The position numbers and the translations under genes are program-made. Shown here one piece after another: positions 16,832-25,945 of a stretch of 64,000 nucleotides of DNA. The stretch comes from Mycolicibacter algericus DSM 45454 (lineage in GTDB: Bacteria > Actinomycetota > Actinomycetes > Mycobacteriales > Mycobacteriaceae), in the NCBI RefSeq assembly GCF_002086455.1, contig NZ_MVHC01000003.1:248001-312000 (forward strand), in the 5' to 3' direction. Each line of letters begins with the position of its first letter. Position 1 is the stretch's first letter. The notes below the pieces were generated by a model, which saw only the letters and a list, made by a program, of their open reading frames with translations, ran no database searches and was not told the origin of the DNA.

Positions 16832-18037
16832 TCAGTGCACTCCGACGGGCTCGGGCTCTTCGGGTGCCACCGGACCGGCTGCCGGCATTGCACCGCGGGC
16901 AGCCCGGCGGATCTCCCAACTGCGCAGCATCTCCCGGCACGGTTGTTCCACCAGGGCGTAGCTGACCGCGGCGATCGCGACGGTGAATACCATCGTCAGC
17001 GCCAGCACCACCGCCATGTCCCCGGTGAACGCGAATCGGCCGATCACCGGGAACACCATGTCCAGGGCGGCCAGATGCCAGATGAAGATCCCGTAGGACC
17101 AGCGGCCCAGCGTGACCATCGGCGCGCTGGCCAGGAAGCGATGCGGTGTGTCGGGACGGTCCAGCACCAGCGGCGCCAGCAGCGCCCAGGCCAGTACACC
17201 GCCCATCGCGGTGCGCACGATGAACTGGCCGACGGTGGCCGAGGTCAGCCCTTCGGGGCCGGCCAGCGGCGAGGCGGCCACCAAGAACGCCGCGAGGGTC
17301 AAGGCCGCCATCGGCAGTCGCCGGCGGGCCAGCCGGTGCACCCGGGTGACCGGGCTGTGGGCCCACTCGGCCAGCAGCATGCCCGCCCCGAACCAGCAAC
17401 CGTAGGCCGGCGCCCAGTTCAGCGGGTTCACTCCGTACGGCGTGTGGATCGGTAGAAAGCCCCAGCCGAGGCTGAGCAGCGACACCGCCGCGATCACCGG
17501 CACCCGGGCGGGCACCGGCAATCGCCGCGCCGCCAGCGCCAGGAAGGGCAGGGCGATGTAGAAGCTGACCTCCACCGCCAGACTCCACATCTGGGTCAGC
17601 CCCGGCGTCAGGGTGAGCGGCACGTAGATCTGCGTCATCGTCAGGTTCGCCAGCCACACGGTCAGGCTGGCGCCGCCGGCGTCGGGCAGCAGCGCCAGGA
17701 TCACCACCACCGACACCAGGTAGGCCGGCATGATCCGCACGATGCGCGAGCGCAGGTAATGCCCGGTGGGCGGCGTCTGCCGCAGCCCGCGCGCCGCCGC
17801 AGCATGCCCGCGCCACAACAAGAACCCGCTCAGCGCGAAGAACACCGCCACGGCCATGTCGAAACGCCCCCACAACCGGCCGGTGATCCCCGACGAGTGC
17901 CCGGTCTGGAAGGCCACGTGGGTGATGACCACGCCGATGGCGGCGCAGGCGCGCATCCCCTCGACGGCGGGCAGGAAACTGCGTACGCCGCCCACCTGCT
18001 GGTTCAGCCGATCGCGGTCCAAAGCATCAATGGACAC
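16832..18037 (-). CDS. membrane acyltransferase (acyltransferase 3 family, Rv0228 type)
   Basis: 401 residues with about ten transmembrane helices. Family signatures are FLPAVEGMRACAAIGVVITHVAF (with the conserved His), VFFALSGFLLWR and RIMPAYL. Acyltransferase 3 proteins move acyl groups onto extracytoplasmic sugars or envelope glycolipids. Start GTG 18037 is the only candidate ahead of the first helix. It is divergent from the PgfA-like gene, an arrangement kept in M. tuberculosis (Rv0228/Rv0227c), which supports a cell-envelope role. The acceptor is not known. Confidence 0.9.
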   Translation of the reverse strand: MSIDALDRDRLNQQVGGVRSFLPAVEGMRACAAIGVVITHVAFQTGHSSGITGRLWGRFDMAVAVFFALSGFLLWRGHAAAARGLRQTPPTGHYLRSRIVRIMPAYLVSVVVILALLPDAGGASLTVWLANLTMTQIYVPLTLTPGLTQMWSLAVEVSFYIALPFLALAARRLPVPARVPVIAAVSLLSLGWGFLPIHTPYGVNPLNWAPAYGCWFGAGMLLAEWAHSPVTRVHRLARRRLPMAALTLAAFLVAASPLAGPEGLTSATVGQFIVRTAMGGVLAWALLAPLVLDRPDTPHRFLASAPMVTLGRWSYGIFIWHLAALDMVFPVIGRFAFTGDMAVVLALTMVFTVAIAAVSYALVEQPCREMLRSWEIRRAARGAMPAAGPVAPEEPEPVGVH

Positions 18038-18112
18038 ACACTAGCTGTTTGAACTTCTGCTGTTAGGGTCAGACAGGTTTAGATGTGGGTCGGAAAGGAA
18101 GGGTGCGGCGAC

Positions 18113-19381
18113 GTGAACCGAGCAGTCATGATGCGTATCGCGGCATGCGCAATCATGGGCCTCGGTGCCGCATTGTTGATCGCTGCCCTGCTGCTATCCA
18201 CCTACACCGCGGGCAAGATCGCCAAGATCCCCCTGGACGTCGACGTCACCCTGATCAGCAACGGCAGTGGCGCCGCGTTGGACCCGGAATCGCTCGGGAG
18301 TGAACACGCGGTCGTCGACCAGGAAGTGCCGCTGGTGTCCCAGGAGCAGATCGGCGTCGAGGCGCCCGCCAACGCCGACGTCGTGACCCTGCAGGCCGGC
18401 TCCTCGCTGCGGCGCGCGGACCGGCAGAAGGACACCGGCCTGTTGCTGGCGATCGTCGACACCGTGACGGTGGATCGCCGTACCGCCGAGGCGATTTCGG
18501 ATGACAGCCACCCGGGCGGCTCGGTGCAGCGGCCGCGGAACTTCGACGACGACAGCCCGCCCACCAACATCGCGCTGCCGCACGAGGGGCTGTCCTACCG
18601 GTTCCCCTTCGACACCCAGAAGCAGTCCTACCAGTACTTCGATCCGATCGCGCAGCAGGCCTACGAGGCCAACTACGAGGGCGAGGACGACGTCAACGGG
18701 CTGACCGTCTACCGGTTCACCCAGAACGTCGGCTACGACCCGGACGGCACGCTGTCCGAGCCGGTGCGCTACCCGTCGCTGTACGGCCACGACGAGGACG
18801 GCGAGATCACCGCCCCTGCCCGGATGTGGAACATCGAGGGCGTCGACCCCGACGAGGACATCACCATGACGCGGTATTACGCCGCGCAGAAGACCCTCTG
18901 GGTGGACCCGGTCTCGGGCACCATCGTCAAGTCGAAGCTGCACGCCAACCACTACTACGCCCGTGACCCGATGAAGCCGGAGGTGGCGCTGGCCGACTAC
19001 ACCGTCGTCAGCTCCGAGGAGACCATCGAGGCGCAGGTCAACGCCGCCCGCAATGAGCGGGACCGGGTCGCCCTGTGGTCGCGGGTCCTGCCGATCACCT
19101 TCACCGCCGCCGGGCTGATCGCGTTGATCGGCGGTGTGCTGGTCGGCTGGTTCAGCCTGCCCGCCGAGGCCGCACTGGACCGGCCGGGCCGCGATGGCTC
19201 CGACGGCGGGTTCTTCGGCGGCTTCGCTCCCAAGTCGCCGTCGCCCGGACCCGCTACCGGTGCCGAGGCCGAGACCGAGAAGCTGCCGACGCAGCGTCCC
19301 CAGTTGGACCGCCCTGCCACGCCACCGGAGGCCGACCCGCCGACTCGCGGTCAACCGGATCCCACTCCCGACCAGCCCTGA
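18113..19381 (+). CDS. pgfA: DUF3068 protein, PgfA-like (Rv0227c type)
   Basis: 422 residues: an N-terminal transmembrane segment (about 8-32), a large extracytoplasmic DUF3068 domain (about 35-325), a second transmembrane helix (about 328-350) and a Pro-rich cytoplasmic tail. The M. smegmatis homologue is described as a polar growth factor that interacts with MmpL3 and trehalose-monomycolate trafficking. mmpL3 lies 35 kb away in this window. GTG 18113 is preferred because AAGGAAGG lies about 9 nt upstream; ATG 18083 is an alternative. The following gene starts 8-11 nt after its stop, so the two are coupled. Confidence 0.88.
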   Translation: MNRAVMMRIAACAIMGLGAALLIAALLLSTYTAGKIAKIPLDVDVTLISNGSGAALDPESLGSEHAVVDQEVPLVSQEQIGVEAPANADVVTLQAGSSLRRADRQKDTGLLLAIVDTVTVDRRTAEAISDDSHPGGSVQRPRNFDDDSPPTNIALPHEGLSYRFPFDTQKQSYQYFDPIAQQAYEANYEGEDDVNGLTVYRFTQNVGYDPDGTLSEPVRYPSLYGHDEDGEITAPARMWNIEGVDPDEDITMTRYYAAQKTLWVDPVSGTIVKSKLHANHYYARDPMKPEVALADYTVVSSEETIEAQVNAARNERDRVALWSRVLPITFTAAGLIALIGGVLVGWFSLPAEAALDRPGRDGSDGGFFGGFAPKSPSPGPATGAEAETEKLPTQRPQLDRPATPPEADPPTRGQPDPTPDQP

Positions 19382-19391
19382 GCCCGCGGTG

Positions 19392-21107
19392 GTGCGAGCC
19401 GGGCGCTGGGTGGCGCCGTGCTATGCACTGGGACTGACGCTGCTGGTGCTGGCGCCGCTGCTGCGGCCGGGCTATCTGCTGTTGCGCGATGCGGTGTCGA
19501 CGCCGCGGTCGTATCTGACCGGCAGCGCGCTCGGACTGGGCGAGACGGCGCCGCGGGCGGTACCGCAGGACTTCGCGGTGGCGCTGGCTTCGCGGCTGTT
19601 CGACGGCGGCACCGTGGTCAAGACGTTGCTGATCGCAGCGCTGTGGCTGGCCGGCTGCGGTGCGGCGCGGCTGGTGGCGACGGTGCTGCCGGACGCCGGA
19701 CGGCCCGGCCAACTGGTGGCCGTCACCGTCGCGATCTGGAATCCCTATGTCGCCGAACGACTGCTGCAGGGGCATTGGAGCCTGCTGGTCGGCTACGGGT
19801 GCCTGCCCTGGGTGGCAGAAGCGATGCTGCGGCTGCGATCCGGTAGCGACGGGCCGCCGCGGCCCACGGGGTTGTTCGGATTGGCGTTCTTTCTGGCACT
19901 GGCCGGATTGACCCCGACCGGGCTGCTGCTGGCCGCCGTCGTGGCGCTGGTGTGCGTCGCGGCACCGGGTTCCGGTCCGCCGCGGTGGTGGTGTGCGACC
20001 GGCACGGTGGCGATCACCGCGACCGCCGCACTGCCGTGGCTGATGGCCCTGGTGGTGGGCCCGGGATCCGTTCGCGGCGAGCCGGCCGGGGCGGCGGCGT
20101 TCGCGGCCCGTGCCGAGCCGGGCCTGGGTACCCTGGGCAGCCTTGCCGGGCTGGCCGGTATCTGGAATGCCGATGCGGTACCCGGCTCCCGGACAACGGT
20201 TTTCGCGCTGGTGGCGACGGCGGTACTACTGGGCATGGTGGCACTGGGGGTGCCGACCGTGCGGCAGATCCCCGCCGCGCGGCCGCTGCTGGTGCTGGCG
20301 GGCACGGCGGTACTGGTGTTGGCGATGCTGGCAACCGGCCCCGGGTTGGCGGTGCTGGGCTGGGCGGTGGACGTCGCGCCAGGTGCCGGACTGCTGCGCG
20401 ACGGCCAGAAGTGGGTGGCGCTGGCGGTGCCGGGTTACGTGCTGGCCGCCGCCGGCGCGGTGGTCGGTCTGCGCGACCGATTCCCGCCGCCGCGAGCGGC
20501 CCTGGCGTGCTGCGTCGCGCTGATCGTTGTGCTGCCCGACCTGGCCTGGGGTGTGGGCGGCCGGATCTCGCCGGTGCACTACCCGCCCGGTTGGGCGGCG
20601 GTGGCGGCGAAGATCAACGCCGATCCGCGCCCGGTCGCCGTGCTGCCGGCCGACACGATGCGGCACTTCGCCTGGGCCGGGCCGGCGCCGGTGCTCGACC
20701 CGCTGGGCCGGTGGGTGCGCGCCGAGGTGCTCACCACCGGCGATCTGAGCGTCGGCGGGCAGACCGTGCCCGGTGAGGGCGCCCACGCCCGGGCGGTTCA
20801 ACAGGCGCTGCTGTCCGGCGCCGAGCCGGTGACGCTCGGCGTGTACGGGGTGGGCTGGGTGGTCGTCGAATCCGGCACTGACGGCGAACTGGGCGCTGCG
20901 GCAAAGACACTGTCCCGGTTGCCGGTCGCCTACCGCGATTCCGACTTCACCGTGTACCGGGTCGGCGGCCGTGCTCCGAAGGGCTCCGCCGCCGCGCGCC
21001 GAGCCGTGGTGGCCGCCCATCTGGGGTGGCTGGCGATGCTGGTGGTGGGAGCCGCAGGGCTGGCCGCAGCGGGGATCCGGCAGCGGCGGCACCCGAGCCG
21101 GGAATGA
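19392..21107 (+). CDS. polytopic membrane protein, Rv0226c type (GT-C-like)
   Basis: About 571 residues with roughly a dozen hydrophobic helices and a short extracytoplasmic C-terminal domain (about 400-545) before a last helix. The PGYLLLRDAVSTPRSYL loop after the first helix and the overall layout resemble GT-C glycosyltransferases such as AftD, but no catalytic motif can be assigned with certainty. Starts GTG 19389 and 19392 lie just after the stop of the PgfA-like gene; longer starts would lie inside that gene. Probably works with its neighbour in envelope assembly, judged from conserved order. Confidence 0.82.
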   Translation: MRAGRWVAPCYALGLTLLVLAPLLRPGYLLLRDAVSTPRSYLTGSALGLGETAPRAVPQDFAVALASRLFDGGTVVKTLLIAALWLAGCGAARLVATVLPDAGRPGQLVAVTVAIWNPYVAERLLQGHWSLLVGYGCLPWVAEAMLRLRSGSDGPPRPTGLFGLAFFLALAGLTPTGLLLAAVVALVCVAAPGSGPPRWWCATGTVAITATAALPWLMALVVGPGSVRGEPAGAAAFAARAEPGLGTLGSLAGLAGIWNADAVPGSRTTVFALVATAVLLGMVALGVPTVRQIPAARPLLVLAGTAVLVLAMLATGPGLAVLGWAVDVAPGAGLLRDGQKWVALAVPGYVLAAAGAVVGLRDRFPPPRAALACCVALIVVLPDLAWGVGGRISPVHYPPGWAAVAAKINADPRPVAVLPADTMRHFAWAGPAPVLDPLGRWVRAEVLTTGDLSVGGQTVPGEGAHARAVQQALLSGAEPVTLGVYGVGWVVVESGTDGELGAAAKTLSRLPVAYRDSDFTVYRVGGRAPKGSAAARRAVVAAHLGWLAMLVVGAAGLAAAGIRQRRHPSRE

Positions 21108-21121
21108 CTGGGTGGCGGGAT

Positions 21122-21400
21122 CTAGGCAGCGGCGAAGTAGAAGCCGAACAGCAGCCCGAACAGCGCCAGCAGCCACCCGTTCGTCGTCAGCTTGAGCCAC
21201 CTGGGCGCCTGCCCGACCTCCATGAAGTGCCAGATCACCAGCTGCGTCTTGATCGCGGCGATCAGCAGCACGACGACGGTGACCGTGACACTCAGCCGGT
21301 GCGCCTCGCCGCCGTCGCGAGCGGTCAGCCACGACGCGATCGTCACTGCCGTCAGTAGCGCCCACACGAAGATCAGCTGGTTACGCCGATACGCGGTCAT
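21122..21400 (-). CDS. cytochrome c oxidase subunit IV-like / NorF-like small membrane protein
   Basis: 92 residues with three hydrophobic segments (about 9-26, 37-57 and 72-90). The IKTQLVIWHFMEVGQAPRWLK segment is typical of prokaryotic COX4 proteins, which associate with heme-copper oxidases or, as NorF, with nitric oxide reductase. It is the last gene of a four-gene unit, 6 nt after the subunit III-like gene. No subunit I or II gene lies nearby, so its partner enzyme is unknown. Confidence 0.8.
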   Translation of the reverse strand: MTAYRRNQLIFVWALLTAVTIASWLTARDGGEAHRLSVTVTVVVLLIAAIKTQLVIWHFMEVGQAPRWLKLTTNGWLLALFGLLFGFYFAAA

Positions 21401-21406
21401 CGCCGA

Positions 21407-22018
21407 TCACCTCATCAAGTAGAGCAACGCGAACAAGATCAGCCACAGCACGTCGACCATGTGCCAGTAGGTGGCGCCGGTCTCCACGAACGAGATCCGC
21501 GGTGCCACCGGTCCGCGCAATCCGCGGATGACGAAGCAGAGAATCACCAATCCCAGCAGCACATGGCACAGGTGCATTCCCGTCATCACGAAGTAGTACA
21601 TGAAGAACAGGTCGGTGCCCGGTGTCATCCCGGCAGTGATCTCCGGGATGTATTCGCACATCTTGAGCAGGGGGAAAGCCGCCCCGCACGCCAGCGCGGC
21701 GCAGAACCACCGGCGAGCCTCGACCGTCCTTCCGACCCGCGCGGCCGAGGTGCCCAGCGCGACGAACAGCGAACTGGTCAGCAACACAACGGTGTTGACG
21801 ATGCCGATGCTCAGGTTGACCTGTGCCTGGCTCTGCAGGAACACCGCATGGTCTTGGCCGCGGTAGTACATGTAGGACACGAAGTAGGCCGCGAAGATGA
21901 ACAGGTCACCGATGACGAAGAACCACATGCTGGCTTCACCCGGAAGGTGCCCGCGCGGCCGGACATTTCGCGGCGTCTCGGCGGTGCCGACGCCGAGCCC
22001 GACGGCGACCTCGGTCAT
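21407..22018 (-). CDS. cytochrome c oxidase subunit III-like / NorE-like membrane protein
   Basis: 203 residues with five transmembrane helices. The first helix region EASMWFFVIGDLFIFAAYF and the later GMHLCHVLLGL and ATYWHMVDVLWLILF match the COX3 family in its short, NorE-like form. COX3 proteins hold heme-copper oxidase cores together; NorE-type ones are accessory to NO reductases. ATG 22018 overlaps the stop of the preceding gene by 4 nt; the much longer open frame upstream is spurious. An oxidase core is missing from the locus. Confidence 0.85.
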   Translation of the reverse strand: MTEVAVGLGVGTAETPRNVRPRGHLPGEASMWFFVIGDLFIFAAYFVSYMYYRGQDHAVFLQSQAQVNLSIGIVNTVVLLTSSLFVALGTSAARVGRTVEARRWFCAALACGAAFPLLKMCEYIPEITAGMTPGTDLFFMYYFVMTGMHLCHVLLGLVILCFVIRGLRGPVAPRISFVETGATYWHMVDVLWLILFALLYLMR

Positions 22019-22806
22019 GCGCCGGCCTCCGCCGGCGACGCTGCGGCTCGCGCGTCGAGCCAGCGGTTCTCGAGTTCTTCGTCGGGTTGGTTCTTGATCG
22101 CCCGGAAGATGCACGTGTAGACGATGAACTGCCATGACACGTACAGCGTCATCGCCAGCCAGAACGTCATCAGCCCGTTCCAGGCGAACGGTCCCGACTT
22201 GGCGATCCAAACGGGGGCGGCCATGAGCTCGGTGACGTATTGCCAGACGGTGTAGTAGCCCAGCCATTTCGGCAGGATGTTGTTCCGGTCGAGGATGATC
22301 GCCAGCCCGAAGGCCATCCACATGATGCAGAAGCATCCCAACGAGCCGATGAAGGCCAGGTAGCCGAAGTCGTAGAGCATCGCCAGGATCGCCGGATCGT
22401 AGCCCGGCCGGAACGCGCCGAGCCCGAAACAGAACATCGGGAACAACATGCCGACCATGGCGCCGCACGTCGCCCCCATCATGACGCAGTAGCGAAAAGC
22501 CGGACTGACAGACATCCGCTTGATCTGGATGAGGTAGCAGGCGTTCGACACCGGCGCCAAACCGAACACCAACGTCAGTACGGCACAAGCGATCAGCAGG
22601 TTGTGCGACTGCATGAACTCGATGATCTGCGGCTGCGGGCTGCTCGGCGATCGGGGCGGCATCATCCAGCTCAGCGGGACGAAGACCAGCCCGAAGAGTG
22701 CGAAGAAGACCGGGACGGACCAGAAGGCGATCCACTGGTCGAGCTTGTTGTTCCTACGCGGCGACGGAGATCTCCCGACGACGGGTGCGGCCACGCTCTT
22801 GGTCAT
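22015..22806 (-). CDS. polytopic membrane protein, family unassigned (paralogue of next gene upstream)
   Basis: 263 residues with about seven hydrophobic helices and a short charged C-terminus. It shares a pattern with its neighbour at 22803: AFRPxxDP, then a helix, then LDxxxxxxPxW and KSGPxAWxG. The two are therefore homologous and may pair. I do not recognise a named family and see no CxxCH or copper motif. It overlaps both flanking genes by 4 nt, so the unit is tightly translated together and the four proteins probably form one complex. Confidence 0.75.
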   Translation of the reverse strand: MTKSVAAPVVGRSPSPRRNNKLDQWIAFWSVPVFFALFGLVFVPLSWMMPPRSPSSPQPQIIEFMQSHNLLIACAVLTLVFGLAPVSNACYLIQIKRMSVSPAFRYCVMMGATCGAMVGMLFPMFCFGLGAFRPGYDPAILAMLYDFGYLAFIGSLGCFCIMWMAFGLAIILDRNNILPKWLGYYTVWQYVTELMAAPVWIAKSGPFAWNGLMTFWLAMTLYVSWQFIVYTCIFRAIKNQPDEELENRWLDARAAASPAEAGA

Positions 22807-23525
22807 GCCATGGCCTCGTGGTCGTCACTCTGGCGATTGACGATGCCGAGCAGCACGACGAACATCACGACGAGATAGACGGCGAACACGCTGAGCCGCA
22901 GCGTGAACGACACGGCACCGTCCCAGGCCAGCGGCCCGGACTTGTGCAGCAGCGAGAATGCGCTGGGTACCAGCAGCACGGCCGCCGCGACGTTGAAGTG
23001 CGCCACCCAGCGGGGAAAGATCGGCTCGGGTCGCGCGTCCAGGTAGATGCTGAGGGCCAGGCAGATGTTCTGCACGATGATCGTGCCGACGGGCGCGATG
23101 AAGAAGAACCAGGCCATGTCGTTGAGCAGGCTGATGAGTTGCGGGTCGCGTTCGGGCCGAAACGCTGCCATCGCCCAGCAGTAGTCGGCGAGGATGAACG
23201 CCGTGAGGCCGACTCCGACGCAGAGTAGGTAGGCGTAGGTGAAAACACTGCTCGACGTCGCAGTCCGCGATATCTGCACCGCGGTCACCGCGAACAGCGG
23301 AACCAGCGAGCAGGCGATGAGATTGCACAAGATGGCCACACCCAGGATGCCGGTGACGTTCTGGGCGAAGAAGGCCGCGACCTGTTCGGGCGTCAGCGCC
23401 GGTGACAGCGGCGGGGAGAACACCGGGAACAGCAGATAGGCCAGCGCGAACAACCCGGCCGCCGGCGGCACTGTCCACAACAGGATGCGCTGGCCTCTGG
23501 TGTTCATCGCCGTCGCTGCCGTCAT
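22803..23525 (-). CDS. polytopic membrane protein, family unassigned (first gene of oxidase-like operon)
   Basis: 240 residues with about seven transmembrane helices. It is homologous to the following gene through the AFRPERDP, LDARPEPIFPRW and KSGPLAWDG motifs. Start ATG 23525 is followed by another in-frame ATG at 23507, which is equally possible. It leads a four-gene operon ending with subunit III-like and IV-like proteins and is divergent from a TetR gene. A membrane redox complex is a reasonable guess, but no cofactor ligands can be assigned. Confidence 0.75.
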   Translation of the reverse strand: MTAATAMNTRGQRILLWTVPPAAGLFALAYLLFPVFSPPLSPALTPEQVAAFFAQNVTGILGVAILCNLIACSLVPLFAVTAVQISRTATSSSVFTYAYLLCVGVGLTAFILADYCWAMAAFRPERDPQLISLLNDMAWFFFIAPVGTIIVQNICLALSIYLDARPEPIFPRWVAHFNVAAAVLLVPSAFSLLHKSGPLAWDGAVSFTLRLSVFAVYLVVMFVVLLGIVNRQSDDHEAMA

Positions 23526-23635
23526 CGCCCACCCCTGCCTGGTCTGCCACCACCCGCTCGGTTGCTAGGTCTAACATACTCGCTGACAAATGACAATGAA
23601 AAAGCGGCGATCATGTTGCCATTGCCGGGTTCGGT

Positions 23636-23651
23636 ACGCCGTCGACGGCGT
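23636..23651. promoter_or_regulatory. perfect 16-bp palindrome followed by five T: operator or terminator
   Basis: ACGCCGTCGACGGCGT is fully self-complementary and continues into TTTTT on the plus strand. Lying in the 176-nt region between the oxidase-like operon and its TetR gene, it is more likely an operator than a terminator, though it could fold into a 6-bp stem with a 4-nt loop. Three TGACAA hexamers (23584, 23591, 23659) flank it. Confidence 0.4.
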
Positions 23652-23701
23652 TTTTGGGTGACAAGGGTCAGTGACTCGCTCCGCTGCGGCACAATGAGGC
23701 C

Positions 23702-24301
23702 GTGCCAGACAGTGCGACCCAGCGTGAAGCCCAGCGCCGTAGAACACGTGCCCGCGTGCTCGACGCCGCCATCGTGGAGTTTCAGCGGGCCGGCACCAAT
23801 GCGGCCGACATCAACGCGATCGCCAAAGCCGCCGGGGTGGCACGCAGTACCTTCTACTTCCACTTCCCCACCAAGGAACACGTGCTTCTCGAGCTGATCC
23901 GACGCGACGAGATGCGGCTCGCCGATGAACTCGGTCGATTCCTCGACACCCGACGGGACCTCGCGGCGGTGCTGAAGACGATCGTCGAATTGGTCTTGGC
24001 TCTCGAAAGCCGTTGGGGCTCAGCATTGTTCCGCGATGTGATCGGCTTGTACTTCTCGCCCAACCGGCCCGAACGCGAGCAATGGATCAATCACCCGATC
24101 TTCGTGCTGCTGGCTGCCGAGATCGAGCGCTCCCGGCTTCGCGGCGATCTGTATGACGACGTCGACGCCTACCACAGTGCGGCGTTCTTCCTGCTCGGCG
24201 TGTATGCCCTGCTCACCACCGTCGGAGAGTCCCAGGACGAACGCGACGTGGCACTGCGGAAGTTCGTGACCAGCACGCTGCGCAGCTTGAGACGCGGCTA
24301 G
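23702..24301 (+). CDS. TetR-family regulator divergent from the oxidase-like membrane operon
   Basis: 199 residues with a standard TetR domain (about 12-62; ADINAIAKAAGVARSTFYFHFPTKEHVLLELI) and a C-terminal ligand-binding region. Start GTG 23702 gives a short charged lead before the first helix. It faces away from the four-gene membrane operon and is its likely repressor. Its 3' end overlaps the convergent DCC gene by 4 nt. Ligand unknown. Confidence 0.88.
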   Translation: MPDSATQREAQRRRTRARVLDAAIVEFQRAGTNAADINAIAKAAGVARSTFYFHFPTKEHVLLELIRRDEMRLADELGRFLDTRRDLAAVLKTIVELVLALESRWGSALFRDVIGLYFSPNRPEREQWINHPIFVLLAAEIERSRLRGDLYDDVDAYHSAAFFLLGVYALLTTVGESQDERDVALRKFVTSTLRSLRRG

Positions 24302-24723
24302 GCCTCCAGGAACCGGGCCCGTACCTCGGCAGCCGGTACCGGGCAGCTGTCGTGCCTGCCGGCGAGCCGGTAGCGGACGGCGGCGAAGCGATCGTAGAGC
24401 CGGTCGCGCAACGCCGCCGGGATGAGTCGCGCCGCGAGCAGCATCCGGAACGGCCCGCCCAGATAACTCACCACTCGCAGGGCCGCCGACGAGCGGATGC
24501 TGACGCGCTCGTCGGGCCGGCCCGGGTTCTCGACGAACACCATCGAGTCGATGTCGCGCAGTTCGGGATGGCGCTGCGTCACCGCCCGGGCGAAGTCACT
24601 GTCCAGCGCGGCGAACCGCAGTGTGCCGTGCCGGTCGAACCGAAGGATGGCCTGGACCGCTCGATTGCAGACTCCGCAGACGCCGTCATAGAGCAGCACG
24701 GGAGCTGCGTCGATGTCGGTCAT
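24298..24723 (-). CDS. DCC-family (DUF393) thiol-disulfide oxidoreductase-like protein
   Basis: 141 residues. The family hallmark DGVCGVC, a variant of DxxCxxC, lies at residues 13-19 after the first strand and resembles a thioredoxin-type active site. The rest fits the small DUF393 fold with a C-terminal basic segment. ATG 24723 has GGAGG 7 nt upstream. Family members are poorly characterised; a redox or dehalogenation-related role has been suggested. It is convergent with the TetR gene and follows the glycosyltransferase after a 23-nt gap. Confidence 0.85.
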   Translation of the reverse strand: MTDIDAAPVLLYDGVCGVCNRAVQAILRFDRHGTLRFAALDSDFARAVTQRHPELRDIDSMVFVENPGRPDERVSIRSSAALRVVSYLGGPFRMLLAARLIPAALRDRLYDRFAAVRYRLAGRHDSCPVPAAEVRARFLEA

Positions 24724-24746
24724 GGGCACCCCTCCGGCTCTGCTGG

Positions 24747-25901
24747 CTAGACCACGCCGCTGACGTAGCGGCGCTCACAGACCGCCTCAAGCACCTCGCG
24801 CAGCCCGTCAGCGCTTTGCTGCCACGAGAATTCGGCGCTGCGGTCCTGCGCCTTGCCGCCGAGCTGTTCGCGAAGCACCGCATCGGCCAACAGCCGATGG
24901 AGCTGCTCGACGAGCTCGTCGCGGTCGTCGACCAGCAGCCCGGTCACGCCGTCGACGATCGAATCGGACAGCCCGCCGGCGGCCCGGTAGCCGATCGTGG
25001 GCACCCCGTGTTGGCCCGCCTCGATGACGGCCAGCCCCCAGCCCTCCTTGCGGGACGGCAGCACATGCACCCAAGCCCGTTGCACCAGCTGGTGTTTGGT
25101 GGTCTCGTCGACATGGCCGTGGAACGTCACCGCATCGCTGATGCCCAACGCTGCGGCATGCTGCACCAACCGGTCGCCCCACCAACCGCCGCCGATAACG
25201 TCGAGGTGCAGACCCGGCACCCTGCTGCGCAATGCCGCCACAGCGTCCAGGGCGTCCTCGATCTGCTTGTGCGGCACCAGCCGCGACAACACCACCACCC
25301 GCGGCGCTTCGGCCCGGGGCGCGGACAGCGTCGGCGCCGGAGCCTCGTCGAGACCGTTGCGCACCACCGCGATGCGTTCGGCGCCCACACCCAGCTCGAT
25401 CAGATCGCGCGCCGAGGGCAGCGACACCGTCAGGTACTGGTTGCGCCGGTTCAGCCACGGCGACAGCCTCGACTCCACCAGCCAGCCGATCCGGCTCAGC
25501 ACCGGGCCGGCCACCGGCCACTGCTCGCGGTGGCAGTGGTGCACCAGCATCGCCACCCGCCGGCCGTAGATCAGCCGAGCCAGGAACGGCAGGCCGTTCT
25601 GGGTGTCGATCACCACGTCCGGCCGGACCCGCCGCAGCGGCCCGAGTCCGATCCGCGCCGCGGCCATCACCGCCAGCGCCCACAGATACACGGTGTAGGG
25701 ACCGCCGCGCCGACTGACCCGCACCCCGTCGATGACCTCATGTTCGGGTGAACCCGGATAGCGGGCGGTACGCAGCGTGACCGTGATCCCGGCGCCGGCC
25801 AACTCCGCGCCGATGCGCTGCAGGTAGGTCTCGCTGCCCCCGCCCTGCGGGTGCCCGGTATCACGCCAGCACAGCAGCAGGACGGAGCGCACGGCGGACA
25901 C
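24747..25901 (-). CDS. GT4-family glycosyltransferase (Rv0225 type)
   Basis: 384 residues with the two-Rossmann GT-B fold: an N-terminal glycine-rich acceptor loop (HPQGGGSETYLQRIG) and a C-terminal nucleotide-sugar site with LPSRKEGWGLAVIEAGQHGVPTIGY, whose EGWGL-x5-E pattern is the retaining GT4 signature. It probably builds an envelope glycoconjugate at the inner membrane face; donor and acceptor are unknown. Start GTG 25901 precedes the first beta strand. It is divergent from the methyltransferase gene, with 44 nt between the starts, as in M. tuberculosis. Confidence 0.9.
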   Translation of the reverse strand: MSAVRSVLLLCWRDTGHPQGGGSETYLQRIGAELAGAGITVTLRTARYPGSPEHEVIDGVRVSRRGGPYTVYLWALAVMAAARIGLGPLRRVRPDVVIDTQNGLPFLARLIYGRRVAMLVHHCHREQWPVAGPVLSRIGWLVESRLSPWLNRRNQYLTVSLPSARDLIELGVGAERIAVVRNGLDEAPAPTLSAPRAEAPRVVVLSRLVPHKQIEDALDAVAALRSRVPGLHLDVIGGGWWGDRLVQHAAALGISDAVTFHGHVDETTKHQLVQRAWVHVLPSRKEGWGLAVIEAGQHGVPTIGYRAAGGLSDSIVDGVTGLLVDDRDELVEQLHRLLADAVLREQLGGKAQDRSAEFSWQQSADGLREVLEAVCERRYVSGVV

Positions 25902-25945
25902 AGGACTACAGGGTAGTCCCGCAGGCTGGGCCTAGTCTTGGACCG

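Noticed and set aside
21407..22735. A 442-residue open frame on the minus strand as a single fused gene
   Set aside because: Only the last 203 residues match a family (COX3-like). The upstream part is an out-of-frame shadow of the preceding membrane gene, and a clean ATG overlap exists at 22018.
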